From: an uncultured Prevotellaceae bacterium | Lineage (GTDB): Bacteria; Bacteroidota; Bacteroidia; Bacteroidales; Bacteroidaceae | Assembly (NCBI GenBank): GCA_946407325.1 | Contig: CAMJNN010000061.1 | Coordinates: forward strand, 1-7,173 | Length of the DNA stretch: 7,173 bases | Direction: 5' to 3' | Shown here: piece by piece, positions 5,819 to 7,173 of the stretch | Layout: the number at the start of each line of letters is the position of its first letter | Position numbering within the stretch: the first letter of the stretch is position 1 | The notes under the pieces: model-generated | The model's input: the letters and a program-made list of their open reading frames with translations, nothing else | Database searches by the model: none | Told to the model about the DNA's origin: nothing | Program-made: the position numbers and the translations under genes

Positions 5819-7173
5819 ATGAAAAGATATTGTGCATTGTTACTGTGCTTTTTAGGGGCGGTAAATGTTTCTAATTCTTTGTTTGGAGCAGAGAAAGAAG
5901 ACTATCCGAATGTTCATACCATAGTTAAAGACTCTGTAGTGATAGACGAAAAGGAGGAAGAACTGGATGAGGTAGTTGTATCTACACGTGGCACACGTAC
6001 TATTAAACGCACTCCCACACGCATAGAACTATTGTCAGGGGAAGAAATCAACGAAAAAGCCATGATGAAGCCTGGCGACATCCGAGTGATGCTCAGTGAG
6101 ACTACTGGTATCTTGACGCAACAGACATCGCCTATCTCGGGCAATGCGCTCATCCGCATCCAAGGTCTTGACGGCAGATATACGCAGATACTGAAAGACG
6201 GATTTCCAGCCTTTCCTGGAGCAGCTAGTGGGTTGGGGCTTTTACAGACACCTCCCTTGGACTTGCGACAGGTGGAGGTCATCAAGGGCTCATCGTCAAC
6301 ATTATATGGCGGCGGTGCCATTGCCGGACTGGTTAATTTGGTCTCAAAGATTCCTACCACTGAACGCGAATTGTCGTTTTTGGTGAATGGTACCACTTCC
6401 CGTGGATTGGATGTGAGTGGCTTTTACGGACAACGTTTTACTAAGGTAGGGACGACCATTTTTGCTTCTTATAACACCAGTAGGGCTTATGATCCTTCTG
6501 ATATAGATTTCTCGGCTATTCCACAGTATGATCGCTTGAACTTCAGTCCCAAATTGTTCCTTTACTTCTCGCCTGAGACTACAGGTAGCATAGGACTGAA
6601 CTCTATGATTGAAAACCGACTTGGTGGCGATATGCACTATATTCGGGGCGAGGATATTGGCGGACATACCTATTATGAGCGCAACAAAAGTCAGCGTCAT
6701 TCCACGCAACTAAACTTCAATCATTGGTTCAGTGATACCAGTAAGCTGAATCTTAAGTCTAGTGCTACTTACTTCAAACGTACCATTGAATTACCCGATT
6801 ATCAATTTGAGGGAAAGCAATGGACCACCTTTAGTGAGTTAGCTTATAGTCTGACCCATGATAATGTTGAGTGGGTAGGGGGGCTGAACCTTTGGACAGA
6901 CAATTTTAGTGAACATCCACAACAGGGAAATATGTCGAGAGACTATAACCAGACTACATTCGGTGCTTTCGTACAAAGCAATGCCAATCTGACTTCATGG
7001 CTCACCATAGAAGCAGGCTTGCGTACCGACTATGTTATTGACTATGGCCTATCTGTATTGCCTCGCTTGTCGCTCTTGTTTAAGCCCACCGAAAAATTAT
7101 CTTCGCGCTTAGGAGGAGGTTTCGGCTACAAAACTCCCACTATCTTTACAGAAGAGAGCGAACGTATCGCTTA
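5819..7173 (+). CDS. TonB-dependent outer-membrane receptor, 3'-truncated by window edge
   Basis: The frame stays open from the ATG at 5819-5821 to the right edge (451 codons plus 2 bases), so the beta-barrel is incomplete. Such receptors import ferric siderophores, heme, cobalamin or oligosaccharides across the outer membrane using TonB energy. Residues 1-24 are a signal peptide probably cut after FGA. A short acidic linker leads to DEVVVSTRG (50-58), the TonB-box region. The plug domain spans about 60-177, with LSGEEI (72-77), IRIQGLDGRYTQILKDG (112-128), VEVIKGSSSTLYG (152-164) and AIAGLVNLVSK (167-177). Barrel strands with alternating aromatic residues follow. The N-terminus lacks the CarboxypepD-reg-like domain of SusC proteins and no SusD is seen, so an iron, heme or vitamin receptor of the FepA/CirA/BtuB kind is favoured over a glycan one. 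It is transcribed divergently from the GH3 gene. The substrate is undetermined. Confidence 0.9.
   Translation, partial: MKRYCALLLCFLGAVNVSNSLFGAEKEDYPNVHTIVKDSVVIDEKEEELDEVVVSTRGTRTIKRTPTRIELLSGEEINEKAMMKPGDIRVMLSETTGILTQQTSPISGNALIRIQGLDGRYTQILKDGFPAFPGAASGLGLLQTPPLDLRQVEVIKGSSSTLYGGGAIAGLVNLVSKIPTTERELSFLVNGTTSRGLDVSGFYGQRFTKVGTTIFASYNTSRAYDPSDIDFSAIPQYDRLNFSPKLFLYFSPETTGSIGLNSMIENRLGGDMHYIRGEDIGGHTYYERNKSQRHSTQLNFNHWFSDTSKLNLKSSATYFKRTIELPDYQFEGKQWTTFSELAYSLTHDNVEWVGGLNLWTDNFSEHPQQGNMSRDYNQTTFGAFVQSNANLTSWLTIEAGLRTDYVIDYGLSVLPRLSLLFKPTEKLSSRLGGGFGYKTPTIFTEESERIA

Noticed and set aside
5914..6709. Minus-strand frames of 160 and 121 codons
   Set aside because: They are antisense to the TonB receptor, are Ser/Thr/Pro-rich in the way reverse-strand frames often are, and have no promoter or domain.
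3386..7173. Polysaccharide utilisation locus
   Set aside because: The receptor lacks the SusC-type N-terminal domain, no SusD or regulator is present, and the two genes are divergent rather than co-transcribed.

Overview
The window reads as chromosomal DNA of a Bacteroidales bacterium (Prevotella/Bacteroides-like). The evidence is a TonB-dependent receptor, a lipoprotein esterase and a secreted GH3 glycosidase, A-rich translation starts without Shine-Dalgarno sequences, and intergenic -7 boxes of the Bacteroidetes type (TAnnTTTG). No RNA gene, insertion sequence, CRISPR array or phage gene is visible.

Layout. (1) Positions 1-1349, minus strand: a lipoprotein alpha/beta-hydrolase (esterase-like, 425 aa), followed 9 bp later by the first 20 codons of another gene that runs off the left edge (possibly a dihydroxy-acid/sugar-acid dehydratase). 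(2) Positions 1350-1439: a compact back-to-back promoter region with a -7 box on each strand. (3) Positions 1440-3329, plus strand: a three-gene run of an Sfp-type phosphopantetheinyl transferase, a DNPH1/Rcl-like 2'-deoxynucleoside 5'-phosphate N-hydrolase starting 3 bp later, and a ten-helix EamA/DMT transporter 30 bp further on. (4) Positions 3331-3391: a strong hairpin serving as a bidirectional terminator, plus a second hairpin containing the stop codon of the next gene. (5) Positions 3386-5587, minus strand: a complete secreted GH3 beta-glycosidase. (6) Positions 5588-5818: a divergent regulatory region with a promoter on each strand and a perfect 9-bp inverted repeat. (7) Positions 5819-7173, plus strand: the first 451 codons of a TonB-dependent outer-membrane receptor of the siderophore/heme/vitamin type, cut by the right edge.

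How the parts relate. The esterase, the partial gene and the GH3 enzyme suggest carbohydrate or plant-polymer use, but no SusC/SusD pair, sensor or sigma/anti-sigma gene is present, so this is not a canonical polysaccharide utilisation locus within the window. The central plus-strand run joins carrier-protein activation, nucleotide-pool cleaning and small-molecule transport. These roles share no obvious pathway, so the run may be only a co-transcribed housekeeping set. I see no convincing new multi-gene system. The best leads are the DNPH1-like gene in its setting and the palindrome in front of the TonB receptor.
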